From Catenuloplanes indicus (lineage in GTDB: Bacteria; Actinomycetota; Actinomycetes; Mycobacteriales; Micromonosporaceae): 64,000 nucleotides of DNA. The position numbers and the translations under genes were made by a program. Each line of letters opens with the position of its first letter. Positions within the stretch are counted from its first letter, which is position 1. The notes below the pieces were generated by a model that saw only the letters and a list, made by a program, of their open reading frames with translations, was not told where the DNA came from and did no database searches. Of the stretch, positions 61,834-64,000 are shown piece after piece. The stretch is from positions 2,604,001 through 2,668,000 of the forward strand of contig NZ_JAUSUZ010000001.1 in assembly GCF_030813715.1 (NCBI RefSeq), written 5' to 3'.

Positions 61834-64000
61834 CTAGTGGTCGGCGGTGTGCCAGTCTCGGCCGGCGCCGACCGAGACCTCCAGCGGCACCGAGAGCGCG
61901 TGGGCGTTGCCCATCTCGCGGCGGACCAGCGCCTCCAGCTGCTCCCGCTCCCCCTCGGCCGCCTCCAGGACCAGTTCGTCGTGCACCTGGAGCAGCATGC
62001 GGGAGCGCAGCCCGGCCTCGCGCAGCGCGGTGTCGACGTGCAGCATCGCGACCTTGATGATGTCCGCGGCGGAACCCTGGATGGGGGCGTTGAGCGCCAT
62101 TCGCTCGGCCATCTCGCGGCGTTGCCGGTTGTCGCTGACCAGGTCGGGCAGGTAGCGGCGGCGGCCCAGGATGGTCTCGGTGTAGCCCTGCTGGCGTGCC
62201 TCGGCGACCACCGAATTGAGGTAGTCGCGGACGCCGCCGAACCGGGAGAAGTACTCGTCCATCAGCCCGCGCGCCTCCTCGGTGGAGATGCTGAGCTGGT
62301 TGGACAGGCCGAACGCGCTCAGCCCGTACGCCAGGCCGTAGTTCATCGCCTTGATCTTGCGACGCTGGTCGGCGGTGACCTCGGTTATCGGGACGCCGAA
62401 GACGTTCGACGCGGTGGCCGCGTGGAAGTCGGCGCCGGAGTTGAACGCGTCGATCAGCGCCTGGTCGCCGGAGAGATGCGCCATGATGCGCATCTCGATC
62501 TGGCTGTAGTCCGCGGTCAGCAGCGTGTCGAAGCCGGCGCCGACCACGAACGCGCGCCGGATCCGGCGGCCCTCCTCGGTGCGGATCGGGATGTTCTGCA
62601 GGTTCGGGTCGGTGGACGACAGGCGGCCGGTCGCGGCCACGGTCTGGAAGTACGTCGTGTGGATGCGCCCGTCGTCGGAGACGGACTTGAGCAGGCCGTC
62701 CACGGTCGTCTTCAGCTTCGCCACGTCCCGGTGCCGCAGCAGGTGGGCCAGCAGCGGGTGCTCGGTCTGCGCGTACAGGCTCTGCAGCGCGTCCGCGTCC
62801 GTGGTGTAGCCGGTCTTGATCTTCTTGGTCTTCGGCAGGTTCAGCTCGCCGAACAGGATCTCCTGGAGCTGCTTGGGCGAGCCCAGGTTGAACTCCCGGC
62901 CGATCACCTCGTACGCCGCCTGAGCCGCGCCCTTCACCCCGGCCGCGAACTCCGACTCCAGCTCCGACAGGTAGTCGGTGTCGGCCGCGATGCCGGTGCG
63001 CTCCATCGTCGCCAGCACCTCGGCCAGCGGCAGCTCCACCTCGGCCAGCAGCCGGCGGGACGGGCCCTCGCCGGACGCGGCGTCCCGGTCGAGCTCGGAG
63101 TCGAGCGCGGCGGCCAGATCGAGCGTGGCCCGGGCGCGGAGCATCAGGTTCTGCTCGATCGCGGGCTCCTCCGCGCCGAGCCCGTCCAGCGTCAGCTGAC
63201 CGGACTCCGGCGCGTCCACCCGCAGCTCCCGCTGGAGGTAGCGCACGGCCAGGTCGGCCAGGTCGTAGGAGCGCTGGTCCGGCCGGGCCAGGTAGGCGGC
63301 GAGCGCGGTGTCGTGCGACACGCCGGCCAGCGTCCAGCCGTGCTGGGCGAACGCGAGCCGGGCCGGCTTGCTGTCGTGCAGCACCTTGCGCCGCGCCGGG
63401 TCGGCCAGCCACGCCGCGACCGCGGTCTCGTCCGCCGCGTCGAGCCCGGCCGGGTCGAACCAGGCGGCCGGCCCGTCCGCGGTGGCCAGCGCGACGCCGG
63501 TCAGCGCGCCGGTGCCGCGGCCGAACGTGCCGGCGACCGCCACGCCCACCTCGGCGCCGTTGGTGTGCGCGGCCAGCCAGGGCGCGACCGCGCCGGTGCC
63601 GAGCACCGCGCCGTCCAGGTCGAACCCGGCCTCGGCCTCCGGCTCGACCGCGTCCAGGTACTGGTAGAGCCGGTCGCGGAGCACCCGGAACTGGAGCGCG
63701 TCGAAGACCTGGTGAACCGCCTCCCGGTCCCACCCGTGCCAGCGGGCACCCTCCGGCGTGAGCTCGATCTCCAGGTCGCAGACCAGCTTGTTGACGTCAT
63801 AGTTGCGGATCACGTCGGAGAGGCGCTCGCGCAGGCTGTCGCCGGCCTTGCCCTTGATCGCGTCGGCGTGCGCGATCACGCCGTCCAGCCCGCCGTACTG
63901 CGTGATCCACTTGGCGGCCGTCTTCGGGCCGACGCCGGGGATGCCGGGCAGGTTGTCGCTGCTGTCCCCGACCAGCGCGGCCAGGTGCCGGTACTGCTCC
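61834..64000 (-). CDS. polA: DNA polymerase I (N-terminal part outside window)
   Basis: The gene enters from the right edge. The first residues in view belong to the 5'-nuclease helix-hairpin-helix region (LVGDSSDNLPGIPGVGPKTA). A 3'-5' exonuclease-like domain follows, lacking the DxE metal residues (VGVAVAGTFGRGTGALTGVAL), so proofreading is probably absent, as in other actinobacteria. The polymerase domain shows motif A TADYSQIEMRIMAHLSGD, motif B RRKIKAMNYGLAYGLSAFG and motif C LLQVHDELVLEA. About 722 codons are in the window of a usual 890-900. It fills Okazaki and repair gaps. Confidence 0.96.
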   Translation of the reverse strand, partial: EQYRHLAALVGDSSDNLPGIPGVGPKTAAKWITQYGGLDGVIAHADAIKGKAGDSLRERLSDVIRNYDVNKLVCDLEIELTPEGARWHGWDREAVHQVFDALQFRVLRDRLYQYLDAVEPEAEAGFDLDGAVLGTGAVAPWLAAHTNGAEVGVAVAGTFGRGTGALTGVALATADGPAAWFDPAGLDAADETAVAAWLADPARRKVLHDSKPARLAFAQHGWTLAGVSHDTALAAYLARPDQRSYDLADLAVRYLQRELRVDAPESGQLTLDGLGAEEPAIEQNLMLRARATLDLAAALDSELDRDAASGEGPSRRLLAEVELPLAEVLATMERTGIAADTDYLSELESEFAAGVKGAAQAAYEVIGREFNLGSPKQLQEILFGELNLPKTKKIKTGYTTDADALQSLYAQTEHPLLAHLLRHRDVAKLKTTVDGLLKSVSDDGRIHTTYFQTVAATGRLSSTDPNLQNIPIRTEEGRRIRRAFVVGAGFDTLLTADYSQIEMRIMAHLSGDQALIDAFNSGADFHAATASNVFGVPITEVTADQRRKIKAMNYGLAYGLSAFGLSNQLSISTEEARGLMDEYFSRFGGVRDYLNSVVAEARQQGYTETILGRRRYLPDLVSDNRQRREMAERMALNAPIQGSAADIIKVAMLHVDTALREAGLRSRMLLQVHDELVLEAAEGEREQLEALVRREMGNAHALSVPLEVSVGAGRDWHTADH

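Overview
The window is high-GC DNA from an actinobacterium. The family mix points to a filamentous actinomycete, probably Micromonosporaceae (an inference from content, not a search): a conservon-type GTPase operon (cvnABCD), an XRE/DUF397 pair, a stand-alone terpene synthase, a four-domain ribosomal protein S1, and the housekeeping order polA / rpsA / coaE / uvrB / typA on the right side.

Layout. 1-3445 (minus): an ABC exporter with two ATPases and a membrane protein; the left ATPase runs off the edge. 3815-6608 (plus): a three-gene cassette behind an AT-rich leader, made of a ParA-like ATPase, a small protein with a SAP-like C-terminus, and a RAMA / winged-helix / CBS pair / HEPN fusion carrying an intact RNxxxH motif. 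This is the best candidate for an undescribed system. 6638-16111 (minus): a secreted lipoprotein and serine protease, an EAL-HDOD regulator, a terpene synthase, a CcdA/TlpA thiol-redox pair and a complete conservon. 16211-26476 (minus): a tightly coupled operon that imports choline or betaine (OpuA/ProU-like ABC system) and oxidises it through dimethylglycine and sarcosine to glycine. 26650-30441: a DHA2 multidrug pump with a MarR regulator, divergent from two TetR-type regulators.

30442-37909 is a small accessory island: an orphan barstar and two host genes, each split by an insertion sequence. An IS701-family element (CTAG duplication) sits in an unknown gene, and an IS3-family element (TCC duplication) sits in an NB-ARC/TPR STAND gene. 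In both cases removing the element and one target copy restores a single open frame. 37910-47893: IclR, a split RibD-like deaminase/reductase pair, a GGDEF-EAL protein, a Gdt1-type Mn transporter, a glycosyltransferase, a glucosaminidase, a CocE-type hydrolase and a DedA protein.

48002-64000 is mostly core: typA, terC, an XRE/DUF397 pair, uvrB, a two-domain lipoprotein, coaE, rpsA, a methyltransferase, a Uma2 protein, a Tudor-like protein and polA (5' end outside the window). Two yybP-ykoY manganese riboswitches occur only 9 kb apart, one ahead of the Gdt1/UPF0016 gene and one ahead of terC. A roughly 90-bp intergenic sequence occurs twice, each time between convergent genes next to the 3' end of the minus-strand gene.
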